DNA of 64,000 nucleotides, from contig CALYLX010000034.1 in NCBI GenBank assembly GCA_944990035.1, positions 124,001 to 188,000 on the forward strand, written 5' to 3'. Shown here in pieces: positions 12,079 to 22,532 of this stretch. A program made the position numbers and the translations under genes. Below the pieces are notes generated by a model, which saw only the letters and a program-made list of their open reading frames with translations, ran no database searches and was not told the DNA's origin. This stretch comes from Clitopilus passeckerianus. Taxonomy: Eukaryota; Basidiomycota; Agaricomycetes; Agaricales; Entolomataceae. Every line of letters starts with the position of its first letter. Within the stretch, counting starts at the first letter, position 1.

Positions 12079-13145
12079 TACTCGTCCAAAGCATCAAGGA
12101 TGACGTATACTCCGTTATCCAGACTTGGCATAACCCCTCGTAGAATCGTCAAGAGCTGACTTTCTGATGGGTGCTCGTGTTTGTGTTTCTTATAAGCATC
12201 TGCGAAGGTGGTTCTGGTATGGCTGCACTGCTGGTAGATTTGCCGAGCGAGAGCTCCCAGAAGTAGCGCAGTGGTCTGGTCCTTCTGACGCTTATAGTTG
12301 GATTTCGGTGCTGTAGATGGTTGATTGCAATCGAACTGAAGTCGCGTGAGCGTTCTGAACGGATGGCATGGGTCAAAAGACTAATGCTATGATTGTTTTC
12401 CCTGCTCCAGCTGCAGGCGAAGTTAGCCGATTGTATAAATAAACTATCATGGACTCACGTATACCAGTGCACCATAGTATGCGACTTCCTTCACCTGAGG
12501 TCCATTCGGCAAATTCGGGGGTATTGATGAACCAGCTACCGGTTTCTTCAGCCCTTCTGCGATAAATGTCCCTCTGAATTGAAATATAGTCGACCTTGCA
12601 AAGCCAATTTATAACTGGCTGGTCATCTCCTCCTAATGGGTTATGAGCATCAGTTAGTCAAGCCTACGGATGCAAACAGACCAATCGTCACTTCATCTGG
12701 CCAAATGGTCATTACCGGTCATTACTTAGGTTAACGAATCGCTAAAAACGGCACTTACAGCTATCGCCATGTATCTCGTTGAATCGACTGCCATGTATGT
12801 TGATTATTAAGGTCTCCTGATTGGCCTTCCAGGAGTCGTGCGTCACATCTTCCTCACAAAATTCAGCATCGTTCAAAGAGTTAAACATCAGGCATTTACT
12901 GAGTGTCCCCACGGTTTCGAAGGTGCCACGTTTAATTGCCAAGAATCAAGAAACACTTCTCGGTAACGGTCGTTCCGATCCAAATACGTTTTGAGATCGC
13001 CTACATTCGTATTCCCGTTGAAGTTGGATGTTTCTTTCAAGACCTTGTAAAGCACAGCTGCCTCGGTCGGGATAGCTAGGTAATCGGAGTATGGACATTC
13101 CGCAATGATTTCTGAGTCGATGGCTTTGGGGTCTTTCTTAGGCAT

Positions 13146-13789
13146 CGAAGTTCTGAAGCTGAGATAAGGAATCTCCTTAAGATGGGAGAAGTACGGTTTA
13201 AACAGCTTCTGTTGTTGATGGAGCGCCCGGCACAGCAATTACCGTGTTTATGGGCAGTTTCCGAGAAAATCCCTATGAGAACGGCTTCAACAAGGAGGAA
13301 ATAGGGGTGCACAAGCCTATCGTGGGTGGGACTTGGCTACCCAGATTTCATCCGGCCTGTGGCGGAGGCAACGGAATCGCCATGCCAGTTTCACGGTGGT
13401 GGGCTGCCCTTCATAAATTCACAATCAGATTAGATTAGATCTGACAACGTCACACTGTGGCTCGTCAGGAAGCTGGCCGTGGCATTGAACCTTGTCGTCT
13501 GACTAGCCCCATTCAAATATTCAAGTATTCACCAGCACTACCCATGCTTCGTACAGGTTTCCCCCTATAGTGTCAGCTTATATCCCACTTGCTGGATTAA
13601 TATGACTATTACTCCCATACCTACGAATTGCACTCAGTCAGTGTGGTGCAAACTCTGCAGGGAACCGAACAAGCTAATTTCATATTCGAATGTCTCCACC
13701 CGTTGACATACGGCATGCTAGCGGCATCGTGCGACATATAAGTGACGTTGATCTGCAGGACGCCCCAAACTTCTTTCTCCTCTCCCACT
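13146..13789. other. Divergent promoter region of the dead NLR and the DUF2235 gene
   Basis: About 640 bp between the start of the decayed NLR (minus strand) and the DUF2235 gene (plus strand). Short open frames overlap the NLR 5' end only. No repeats or RNA genes seen. Confidence 0.45.
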
Positions 13790-15512
13790 ATGACTGAAAA
13801 GAAACCTGTCGAGACTCTACCCCCATCCCATGAACATCGGACTATCGTGCTCTGTTTTGACGGAACGCAAAACAAGATTTCGAACAACGTGAGTACATTC
13901 TTAGAACTAAAGACGTGGAATCATGATTTGAACGAGGCTCCTGTAGTTCTCGAATGTAGCCCAGCTATTTGGCTTGCTCGACCGCTCGGATAGGAACAAA
14001 CAGTTGGTATATTACCAGACTGGTATCGGGACGTATACCTCCTCCAAGTTTCTGGTAGGACCAATATCGTCCCGGATATCGATGGTGGGTTGTTAGCTAC
14101 GTTGAGAGTACACCTATCTAAAATGTGTCCCTTTTACAGACAATTGACTCCATGATTGCTTCCTCTATTGCGGACCACGTAAAAGGTATTCATCGTTTGT
14201 GGGCGTGCAAGCAGCTCCTAACAGGCTAATTCATTAGAGGGTTACCGATATCTCATGGACAACTGTACGTCTGTATGCTAAGTTCCGCGTCATTGCCCGC
14301 TAACATAACCTGGCTGTGTAGACGTCGACGGCGATCGCATTTGCATCTTTGGCTTTTCCCGAGGCGCCCACACCGCCAGGGTTCTGGCAGGTATGATACA
14401 CAAAGTCGGCTTGTTACCAGTGGGAAACCACCGCCATGTAAGTCGAGCAAAAAACATAGCATGACCTTGTTCTGATGTTCGTCTTCTAGATCAAATACGC
14501 ATGGGAAGTGTACTGTCTCGATTCACCGAGTGCATGGAAGAGCGCATTCGAATTCAAGAGCAACTTCGCGATGACAGTTCCAATCGAGTTCGTCGGAATA
14601 TGGTATGTAACTTCTTTTCCACCTTGAACCAAACCGAATCTAACAAATCAACCAGGGATTCCGTCGGATCCGTTGGGCTCACTGGCAGCAGTTGCCGCTT
14701 TTCGCGATTCAACACCACGATCAAAACCTTCCGCCATGCTCTTGCTTTGGACGAACGCCGAGCGAGGTTCCAGGCCAACACGTGGAGGCTCACGGCAGAT
14801 ACAGATGAGAAGACGAAGGTTTCTGCACATGAGCCTCAAACGGACGTAGAGGAGGTTTGGTTTGCAGGATGCCATTCTGGTACGTCCCGCTATTCCTTAT
14901 ACGTATATCAGGATCTAACTTTATTTGCTGTACAGATGTTGGAGGTGGAAACTGCGCCAACGGAGAACGCCATTCCCTCTCCCGAATCTCACTTCGGTGG
15001 ATGATTCGGCAGTGCTTTGCTACGAAAACTGGCATCCTCTTCGTTCCTTCTGCCTTGCAGAGAGTTGGGCTTGATCCCACATCCCTGTATCCGGAAGTTC
15101 GTCCTCGGCCTCCTCCAGTTTTATCAGCGGATTCAACAAACTCTTCTCGGACAATGGAGAATATGACGGAAGAAGAAGAGGATTTGTTCGATTCCAAATG
15201 CGAAATCAACGACGAGCTCGCAAATAAACCCTTCTGGTGGATTCTTGAAACTATACCGATCAAGAAAGGTCGACAGCTGAAGAACGGGACTTGGTCCAAG
15301 TCAAACAGCTTGACGTAGGCGCCTGTTTTATGCACTTTATGTGGCACGGCTGATTGCTTGAAATCAGAATGAATCTTGGTCGTGCTCGTAACATCGCCTG
15401 CCAAAGGGACGGGCTCAAAGTGCACAGAACCGTCAAGATGAAAAGGGAGGACACTCAGTCGGATTACAAACCGAAACCCAAATTTAAAGCCGAACCTGAA
15501 TGGGTTGCGTGA
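13790..15512 (+). CDS. DUF2235 alpha/beta hydrolase (Tle1-like fold), 9 exons
   Basis: Exons 13790-13888, 13947-14084, 14140-14185, 14238-14264, 14322-14437, 14490-14602, 14656-14879, 14936-15314 and 15368-15512 join in frame to 428 aa. Motifs in order: [60 protein letters not shown], the nucleophile elbow [43 protein letters not shown], the Asp/His region [30 protein letters not shown] and FWWILETIP. These are the hallmark blocks of DUF2235, related to bacterial Tle1 phospholipases; fungal members are numerous and their substrates are mostly unknown. The Ser-Asp-His set appears complete. It is transcribed away from a decayed NLR, and fungal NLRs sometimes carry hydrolase effector domains, so a link is possible but unproven. 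Confidence 0.88.
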
Positions 15513-15732
15513 GAAATGAGGTTTTCCTTTCATCTAGTCGTCGGTTGGTTGAGGGTGCAAATACGTCAGCTTCCACTCGAGCATGGTGTCTTCATAGGTC
15601 GGCCAGGGTACACACTCGTACTAAAGCTTCTCTCTTTATGTAGTTCTTCTTGTAGTTCTAGCCTTTCGGCTGAATACCACTGTAACAATGTATTTCTTTG
15701 ATACCGCTCAATCCTCTAATTGTCAACTACAA

Positions 15733-17097
15733 CTACGAAGAGATACCAAGATCTACATGAAAGTCGTCGAGCTCTATGTCTAGTTTGATTAAAGTAATCG
15801 ACGATTTGCCTTGGTCTTGATCGACGCAGGTGGTAGATCCGGAAAGCGTATCCATGGAAGGTTTTACATCCTCTAAGAGAGAAACCTGGCCCTTTAATGG
15901 CGTGACCGGTAAAAAGGGCTGCTCCATAGCTTCGTTTTGAGGTAAAAGCCGTGCGCCTTGTAGCGGTTCGGACGACTGAAATTCGTGATCCAGAGCATTA
16001 GGCGACATGTTTCCGAGAATATCGTCCGAAGACTGCAGATCAACCTCCTCAAAATCATCGTACTCTTCTTCGGGAATGGAATCCAATACGTGATTCAGGA
16101 ATGACTCATCGCCTAGCGTCCACGTGTTGACCAACTCCTCGTAAAACGCGTCGGAGATCTCTGGGGGCGAGTTATAATCGTAGGCGAGGGAGCCCATTGG
16201 GTCGTAGAGGTCCCCCTCGTAGCCACGGAGAAAATGACGGCGGACTGGGGGAGGCGGGGAAAAGGAGATGGGGAAGATCGAGTCATCGTCCTCTTGGAAC
16301 AGTGCGAAATCCGATTCCTCTTCCTCGGCGTCCTCAAATCCTCCGATGATACAGTTTCGCCACTTGGAAGGCACCTCCTTATGGCGAGGAATAGTGTGTC
16401 TCCGACTGGACATCTTGACGCCTACTCGCCCGAGACCGTCGAAGGAACGTGACGTATTGCTGGGGCTACCTTCTGGAGAGAGGCCTGAGATTCCGAGACC
16501 GAGAGGTTTACCAGGAGAAGGCGTAGGCAGAGGAGACGTCGGCCGCGAGAAAGCCGGCGTGCTCGTGTCTGCGGTTAAAGCTATGCCCGAATCGTAGCCA
16601 GAAGGATTCGACTCGTTACTTCCTATCGAGTTGTTCAAGGTAGTCTGGTGTGATTCGAGAACATCGCTCTGATTGGGGGTTTGTTGATTCTGCTCAAGGC
16701 GGGCCCTTGCTTGGCGTTGGGGCGTTTCTGGTGCATGGCCAGCACGTAGCAGCGGCGCAGTGAACAGTTCGTATTCGCCGTCGAGTTTAGATTTGAAAGG
16801 GTTGGGCCCTGGAGGAATCGAGTTCTCGCTATCCCAGCAAAGGCGAGTAGGACCGGCGGTGTAGCAAGAAGTAGGAGATGACGTCCTATCAGACGACTTT
16901 GATGGCTTGGAGTAGCCCTTCTTTGAGCGAGGTATCGTATTTTTTCCCGCAGGTATCTGGTCATTTGGCGAGTTCAGAAGCACATCAGTATCGCCGGTAC
17001 TTGTTGCCAATTCCGAGCTGTACTGGTGACCACCATCGTTGGGCGAGTTGACAAGGTTCGAAATGATGTCCGAAAAGTATTTGGTGAAGTTGGGCAT
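15733..17097 (-). CDS. Hypothetical, mostly disordered acidic/Ser-rich protein
   Basis: A single open frame of 454 codons from ATG at 17097. I do not recognise a family. The N-terminus MPNFTKYFSDIISNLV is the only predicted helix of note. Residues about 100-260 are Ser/Pro/Asn-rich with SRPTSPLPTPSPGKP. A short basic block KMSSRRHTIPRHKEVPSKWRNCI (about 230-250) is followed by acidic clusters (EEEESDFALFQEDDD, EEEYDDFEEVD) and a conserved-looking ISDAFYEELVNTWTLGD. The composition would suit a regulatory protein or a phosphorylation target. It is convergent with the DUF2235 gene, with about 220 bp between the stops. Confidence 0.65.
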   Translation of the reverse strand: MPNFTKYFSDIISNLVNSPNDGGHQYSSELATSTGDTDVLLNSPNDQIPAGKNTIPRSKKGYSKPSKSSDRTSSPTSCYTAGPTRLCWDSENSIPPGPNPFKSKLDGEYELFTAPLLRAGHAPETPQRQARARLEQNQQTPNQSDVLESHQTTLNNSIGSNESNPSGYDSGIALTADTSTPAFSRPTSPLPTPSPGKPLGLGISGLSPEGSPSNTSRSFDGLGRVGVKMSSRRHTIPRHKEVPSKWRNCIIGGFEDAEEEESDFALFQEDDDSIFPISFSPPPPVRRHFLRGYEGDLYDPMGSLAYDYNSPPEISDAFYEELVNTWTLGDESFLNHVLDSIPEEEYDDFEEVDLQSSDDILGNMSPNALDHEFQSSEPLQGARLLPQNEAMEQPFLPVTPLKGQVSLLEDVKPSMDTLSGSTTCVDQDQGKSSITLIKLDIELDDFHVDLGISS

Positions 17098-17282
17098 AGT
17101 AATTGAGTCTGTTGCGGATAGTAGTAGACTGTAGAAACGAGTGCTGTAAGTCCGATGATAGTAGTTGTGGAATAACCTGTAATCAAGTTCTTGGAAGGGA
17201 TTGTATACAAGAATGTCGCGGAGGCTAACAAGATATGACGTAGGTGACGAGACGTGGATTTTTCATGAGTAGAACCTCCAAT

Positions 17283-17356
17283 GGCCGACTAGCTCAGTTG
17301 GTTAGAGCGTCGTGCTAATAACGCGAAGGTCTTGGGTTCGATCCCCACGTTGGCCA
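17283..17356 (+). tRNA. tRNA-Ile (anticodon AAU), no intron
   Basis: A full cloverleaf: acceptor GGCCGAC/GTTGGCC (one G-T pair), D arm GCTC/GAGC, anticodon stem TCGTG/CGCGA with loop CTAATAA (anticodon AAT), variable AGGTC, T loop TTCGATC, discriminator A at 17356. Internal B box GGTTCGATCCC is present. The outer T-stem pair is a T-C mismatch. CCA is not encoded, as in eukaryotes. Decodes AUU, and AUC after A34-to-inosine editing. Confidence 0.93.
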
Positions 17357-17364
17357 TAATTGAC

Positions 17365-17382
17365 TTTTGTAACGCTTTTTTT
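17365..17382 (+). terminator. RNA polymerase III T-run terminators of tRNA-Ile
   Basis: A T4 run at 17365-17368, nine bases after the tRNA, is backed up by a T7 run at 17376-17382. Both are typical eukaryotic Pol III stop signals. Confidence 0.75.
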
Positions 17383-17479
17383 GGCTCAACGCTTCACCGC
17401 CCTTCCTCGTTTCTGACATACGGAAAAACAGGTCTCGATTTTCGGATGCGCATACATATGTAGTCTATTATTACAGAGT

Positions 17480-19901
17480 TTACATCTGAGCACGCCTCAT
17501 CAAGTTCCGTCTCACTCGTCTTTTTTCGCCTCCCAACCCTTCACCCTTTCCCCATTGCAAGTACGGCAGTTTTCTCCCATCCACCCCTGCAACATCGTCT
17601 CCCTCACTCCTATGATCCAACATCCCCCATATCGGAAGTTCTAGTTCGCCTTTCACTATAACCCTACTCTCGCCGAGGTAACGGACGGGTATGGGGGTGA
17701 GCAGCTGAATCTGAGGCGAGGACGCCATCGCAGACCGAACGAGTGCAAGCCCGTGGCAGCGGGACATTGCTGGTGAAGGAACTGAACCGCCTTGGACATA
17801 CGGCAGGGAACTTGGCGCTGACGTAGGGTCCGCTATGCTGTCGTCCACAGCTCCAGGCTCGCAAGAGACCAGCCCAACTATGGCCCCATTGAGCACTCGC
17901 CAGAGCTCAGAGGGGACGACGTCCTCTGAGCCTGCTCCTTTGAGCACGACCCGGTTCAGCGCTGTGGCAGCGTCGACCTCGTATGGAGGACGAGCGCAGA
18001 GTGGTAGGGCCGTATTCCAGCCGGACGCTGTCAGCTGGGCAAGCTCATCCGAACCTGGTTTCGGGAAGACTGCATGCAAGTAGGAAAGCAGCGTGATGGC
18101 ACGATGGTCTGCAGCTGACCAGTTCGTAGCGAGGACTGAGGTGGGAATGGGCTCGAGCTTGAAATTTTTCAAGGGCGGCGAGGAGGCAGGGAAGCCAGGA
18201 TGATCCTGCGCCGGCGAGAAGATCCAGGATGGATCCGCCACTGGGGAGTCAAACTCGTAGACATGAGTGGGTGCCGCCATTTCCTGGATTTTTGACGTGA
18301 GGTCTGCTCCGAGACCTTTGTTCCATCCCATCGTGTTGATGACGAGAGGTATGAATTCGGATATCCGGGTATCATTTTCATCCAGAATGCTGGTGGGAGT
18401 CTGTACATCTAGCTTGTAGAACTCGAGCAACGACTGGATAGAGTCAAGGTAGTGCGAAGGGGATGATCGGGGAGAGGTGTCCCCGATGAAATGCGCACGG
18501 AGAGGCAAAGTTGGATGCGTATATGCGGGTCCTAATAACGGTATGAGCGAAGGGAACCAGAGGGGATAATCAGACATACCGAAAAGCGGATTCTCAATGA
18601 TGTTTAAGGATACCATTCCACCTGGTGTAAATTCCGACTGTCCAAGATCGCAGTCGAGATAAGCAACTCTCTGATAACTGGGACACGTTGAGCGTTTACG
18701 ATCATGATTACGAAGGAACGCTTACCTTGATAACAGGTTGTTGACTAACGTCCGAGAAAAGGTACTTTTCCCCGAGTTCTTGGGACCTTTCACGAAATGT
18801 ATTGATGCCGAATTTTCACGGATCTTTGCTGAAAGTGCCGATTTCCAGGTGAGTGGCAGTTCAAATCCTTGAGTGTCCCTGGTCTGGTGGCTAAGCTGTG
18901 GGTCGAATTAGACGGCATGCAGATTCCGGCAGAAGAGGGTAACATACCATGACCACTCCCGGTAAAGAGATGGCAGAGATGACGGCTGAACTGGTATATC
19001 TTGAAGGGGAAAAGACGCCGTCAAACGTCCGACAGACATGGCCTAAACCTTCCACTCCAGTTCGAAGTTCCTTGACGAGAAGGAGAGTGTTCTGTTCATC
19101 AAGCAGGGGTGCTATATGCCGAGGGAGCTCCTCCGGATTGATGGCACATGAGCTGGAAGCAACTCCTTCAAGTGAGGGGATGGGAGCAGAGCGGGGTGCG
19201 AACACCTTATGTTCGGTTTTGGAAGAGGTGATGGTGACACCAGCGACATTGACTGCCCCATGAAGAACGGTGAAGCGGTACGTGCCAAGAAGGCATATGG
19301 TCTCCGAAGGCGGCAAGGCAAGCAGGACCCCGCCCGAGCTTGATGAGATGCCCAAAGCCTGCAGCTGAGCGGAATCCATGTCGAACATGTTTTCGTCAAA
19401 TCTTGGCTCGAATGTTGACAAGACAGGCGGTTCCTCCGTTGAAGTTGTTGTCGGGGCTGGTTTCCGGGATTGGGGGAGCACTGAAAGAGCTACGTCGGCA
19501 ACCTCTTCACCTTCTTCGTCGGATGAGTCGTTGACTGGTACGCTAGGTGACCAGGCTCTTGGTTCAGCTATCAAGGCAACTGAATCCTCTGCGTCTGAGA
19601 GCAGCTCCTGCTCCTGGTCGGAGTCGACGATGATGACATCTTGTTGTAAGGCCACAGACGCGCCCTCTGAAAAGTACCTGGGCTGCTTTTCCTTTTCCTT
19701 CCGTTTCTTTTTGGCCGGTCGCGGTGTCTGTGAGGATGATTTCCGTTTGGAAGTTGGCCTAGAAGGCAGTGGTGTGCTATCCGCTGACGTCACCGGCGAC
19801 GACGACAACGTAGCTGGCGTTGACTGAGAAGACTCCAAGCCATTTTCTTGGCCTTGACGGGCAGCTTGAGCAGCCTTGCGAGCAGCAATCGCACTCAGCA
19901 T
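17480..19901 (-). CDS. GRC3: Polynucleotide 5'-hydroxyl kinase GRC3/NOL9, 4 exons
   Basis: Kinase of ITS2 pre-rRNA processing (with Las1) in the nucleolus; in yeast also linked to Pol I termination. Exons 19901-18948, 18895-18726, 18677-18580 and 18531-17480 join in frame to 757 aa. The N-terminus is disordered with a basic nuclear-localisation-like RPAKKKRKEKEK (about 70-82) and acidic stretches. The N-terminal sandwich domain carries LLGTYRFTVLHGAVNVAGV. The P-loop is FVKGPKNSGKSTFSR (about 350), followed by RVAYLDCDLGQSEFTPGGMVSL, the Clp1/Grc3 hallmark, then AYTHPTLPLRAHFIGDTSPR and INTMGWNKGLGADL. The lid and C-terminal parts are intact to the stop. The start is the first ATG, 106 bp from the divergent TSR2 start. 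Confidence 0.93.
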
Positions 19902-20007
19902 CGACGACGACGGTGTTGAGAACGAACATTTTTATTGAAGACAAATAAAGACAAATAGCTTAACCCAATGGATCTAATCTAATCGCAACGTTTTTCTTCA
20001 AACCACC
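19902..20007. promoter_or_regulatory. Shared bidirectional promoter of GRC3 and TSR2
   Basis: Only 106 bp separate the two start codons of divergent ribosome-biogenesis genes, so both promoters and 5' UTRs must overlap. The stretch is AT-rich (ATTTTTATTGAAGACAAATA) and contains a tandem AAAGACAAATA-like repeat. No telobox or other factor site that I can name. Confidence 0.7.
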
Positions 20008-20574
20008 ATGAGCGCCAGTTCGTCTCAGGATGCACCTCCACCAGTTGCGGTCCTTTTCGCTCGTGGTGTTCTTGCTCGGCTGAGCGTTTGGCCAGTGCTC
20101 AGAATTGCGGTGCAGGAAGCGTGGGGAGGCCCGGGAGCCGTGCAGAAAAGGACCTGGATAGCATCAGAAATTGTGGATGCCTTCGAGACGCAATCGCAAG
20201 TGCCAGACGACCAATACATCGAGGAGATGCTACTCCAAATTATGTCGGACGAGTTCGAGGCGGAGGTGGAAGACGGAAGTGCGGAGACCGTTGCCGTAGA
20301 CATCGTCAGGATATGGGACGAGCTGAAGGCAGGGAAACACGATCTGGTCGTAAAGTTCGAGGAGATGGCGGATAAAGTGAAGGGTAAAAGGATAGAGGCT
20401 CAAGTCCAAGAGGTTGAAGAGGAAGAATGGGAGGATGATGAAGGAGAAGATTCCGAAGAGGAGGAGGAAGCGCCTCAACTTCAACGTTCTGAACCTCGGC
20501 CACCGCGACCGGAGCCCGAAGTCGACGAAGAGGGTTTCACCATGGTAAAAGGGAAGGGTGGACGCCGCCACTAG
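20008..20574 (+). CDS. TSR2: Pre-rRNA-processing protein TSR2 (Rps26/eS26 chaperone)
   Basis: A single exon of 188 aa. TSR2 escorts ribosomal protein eS26 into the 90S/40S particle and is needed for 20S pre-rRNA processing. Family features: the N-terminal helical domain with FARGVLARLSVWPVLRIAVQEAWGG, KRTWIASEIVDAF, DDQYIEEMLLQIMSDEF and VAVDIVRIWDELKAG, then a strongly acidic region EEEEWEDDEGEDSEEEEE and the conserved C-terminal EEGFTMVKGKGGRRH. Length matches the family (about 180-210). Shares its promoter with GRC3. Confidence 0.95.
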   Translation: MSASSSQDAPPPVAVLFARGVLARLSVWPVLRIAVQEAWGGPGAVQKRTWIASEIVDAFETQSQVPDDQYIEEMLLQIMSDEFEAEVEDGSAETVAVDIVRIWDELKAGKHDLVVKFEEMADKVKGKRIEAQVQEVEEEEWEDDEGEDSEEEEEAPQLQRSEPRPPRPEPEVDEEGFTMVKGKGGRRH

Positions 20575-20716
20575 AGTACGTATGCAGTATGGATGCTATA
20601 GATACTCGGCCCTTATGCGATCTTATAGGTTTCTCGGTAATATAATCTTCTTGAAATTTCAGGATACGCGTGTCTGCATCTATCCTTCGCGGAAGATTGG
20701 AATTGTACATACATAA

Positions 20717-22129
20717 CTAGAATGTTAGGTGTGAATTACTCCATCCTGTATAACATCTACGTTTATACTTTGCGGGATCATACATGCATTCATCCATCAC
20801 GTCCCGCAACACCGTAGTCTGCTCAAAACGAACGTTATCGTCATCACTACTCAAACCCGCATGTATCATTCCGATCTCGTCTGAATGGAGTTCGAGAATG
20901 GGGATTCCACCAAATTGACGAGACCAAATCAGTTCTTGGATGGCGCCTATGTTTGAGGTGGCGGCACCTGCCTCGACACCTAGGACGCGTAGTTGGGGCC
21001 ACCGAACCGGAATAGAAGGCGAGACTAGTAATGCATGAATGACGGGAGAGACTTTGGACCCCGCTAATGTTACTTCCTCGACCCATGGGAAGAGTTCGAA
21101 AAGACCTCGAACCCACTCTTCAGTGGGAGCTGGTAGGCCGCCGTCGACGATAGATAAAGTCAATCTTTGGAACGGGGGGATGGTTCCTATGTCTAAATCG
21201 GAGTGAACACTTCTTGTGAGGTATTTGAGCTGAGTGAAGGTGCTCTCGAAAGCCGATATTAAAGCGACGTGTCGAAGTGAAGGGGCATGAAGTAACCTCA
21301 TAAGCAGCGGTAGCTCGCTTGTTTGGTAACCATACAGAGACTTGAGGTGCGGAAAATGGTATGGATGCTGGTTGATGAAGGCATAATTGTCCCAATTGAA
21401 GTCACCGTATAATGCCAAAGTTTTGAGCACTTTGAATTTGGAGATAATGACGCAGAGTTCATGAATCGGTCTTTTTTCCATTGATAGGTGAAGCGTTGTT
21501 AGTTTGTTGTAGGCTCCAGGCGGCATCTGTAGAAACAGAGTACCCATATCAAGTCGTTTGAGTTCCACCAGCCTACCCGGGAACGTAATAATGCGCCCAG
21601 GATCCAACTCTACAAGACGGTGGTCTCCAGCGCCTAGGATACTGAGTTTAATCAAGAAAGAGAAACCTCCTCGATATTCGGCAACGCGTTTCAGGAACGG
21701 TGTCATGATTTGATCGTAGGGAGCGGTGTCGTGGACAATGGAGCCGCATCGTAGATAGTGGGGGGGTATGACCTGTAGGATCTCGTTCATATGGTTAACT
21801 ACTTTACTTTCAGCTTGCAACCCTCCCATTGACGGGTCGTTGGCAGGCGTTAGGAAAAAGAAAAGCCTTAATAGGGACTGCTCGGATCGTCGCAAACACA
21901 GTTGCAACGCTTCGATCTTGGTCTTTTCGTTCAGAACCAAGACGGTCCACAGAATTGGAGTAGATAGAATTATGGATCGCCACCTTCTACAGACGGCGCC
22001 CAGGGTACGAGGAAGGAGTCCGATTTTGTTCCAGGGGCTAGGTTGCCTCCACTCTCGGTCTCCGATCGAATCGAGGACTGTGAGGAAGAACTCTTGTAGA
22101 AGATCATCCGAAATAACTTCGATTTTCAT
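20717..22129 (-). CDS. F-box-like protein with leucine-rich C-terminus
   Basis: A single exon of 470 aa. The N-terminal 60 residues match an F-box-like fold: DDLLQEFFLTVLDSI, then LLPRTLGAVCRRWRSIILSTPILWTVLVL, where the C-x-x-W-R-x-I-x-x-x-x-P-x-LW pattern is typical of the very large Agaricomycete F-box families. The rest is irregular leucine-rich sequence with repeating L-x-x-L-x-L units (for example KLTTLHLSMEKRPIH, FHPLKSLYGYQ-type blocks), compatible with LRR-like repeats. It presumably recruits a substrate to an SCF ubiquitin ligase through Skp1; the substrate is unknown. The convergent neighbour is TSR2, about 140 bp away. Confidence 0.82.
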   Translation of the reverse strand: MKIEVISDDLLQEFFLTVLDSIGDREWRQPSPWNKIGLLPRTLGAVCRRWRSIILSTPILWTVLVLNEKTKIEALQLCLRRSEQSLLRLFFFLTPANDPSMGGLQAESKVVNHMNEILQVIPPHYLRCGSIVHDTAPYDQIMTPFLKRVAEYRGGFSFLIKLSILGAGDHRLVELDPGRIITFPGRLVELKRLDMGTLFLQMPPGAYNKLTTLHLSMEKRPIHELCVIISKFKVLKTLALYGDFNWDNYAFINQHPYHFPHLKSLYGYQTSELPLLMRLLHAPSLRHVALISAFESTFTQLKYLTRSVHSDLDIGTIPPFQRLTLSIVDGGLPAPTEEWVRGLFELFPWVEEVTLAGSKVSPVIHALLVSPSIPVRWPQLRVLGVEAGAATSNIGAIQELIWSRQFGGIPILELHSDEIGMIHAGLSSDDDNVRFEQTTVLRDVMDECMYDPAKYKRRCYTGWSNSHLTF

Positions 22130-22532
22130 CTTCTTTCAACAATGTTTTAACGAGGTTGGTAGTTGTTGCTACTGCGATTACGCGCTTGAATATGGTTGAG
22201 CGATAGTAATGGCAATCCTCAGAGAATCCTGTGCTTGCTTTAAATGTGGGTTCCAAGGGTAAGGGACATTTTAGGAAGCCTTGGCACCCTGTAAGTGCTC
22301 GGCTATCACCTCATCCATCCCCATCCCCATCCTCACCCCGTCACCTTCTGAGCAGTTGGGGCGTCCCACTGCGATGTCGGCATAGTCCGGTGGAGGCTGT
22401 AGTAAAAGGCCTGAGCTGCCCTTTCTGGTCTTCCACCATCACACAGCTCAGGTGAATTGCTATCACCTCACCAGCTTTTTTTATGTTCACATTCACCACT
22501 GTGACTCGGACATCTCAGATTCGTCTTCTTCA

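Larger units (their letters stand above)
9498..13145 (-). pseudogene. Decayed NACHT-ankyrin NLR, paralogue of the gene at 2.2-5.8 kb
   Basis: Homologous along its length to the intact NLR, including the N-terminus (MPKKDPKAIDSEII, PYSDYLAIP), the GSRFNEIHGD motif, a 15-nt mini-exon, P-loop PGAGKTIIA (near 12400), KRQKDQTTALLLGALARQIYQ-type core, ALDEY Walker B region and TSRVLGTMES. Breaks: a 1-nt frameshift near 12943 after FLDSW; the donor after the P-loop is AT instead of GT, and about 30 nt of the following core are missing; a 392-bp MITE splits the reading frame after DALDE; the segment from about 11345 to 11094, which in the intact gene codes some 240 residues, is replaced by AT-rich non-coding DNA. 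The ankyrin part (9498-11093, 531 codons) is still open and could be expressed as a separate ankyrin protein, although its ATG is an internal codon of the family alignment. Confidence 0.85.

Noticed and set aside
16234..16597. Plus-strand frames opposite the hypothetical gene at 15.7-17.1 kb
   Set aside because: Antisense shadows; the minus frame of 454 codons is continuous.
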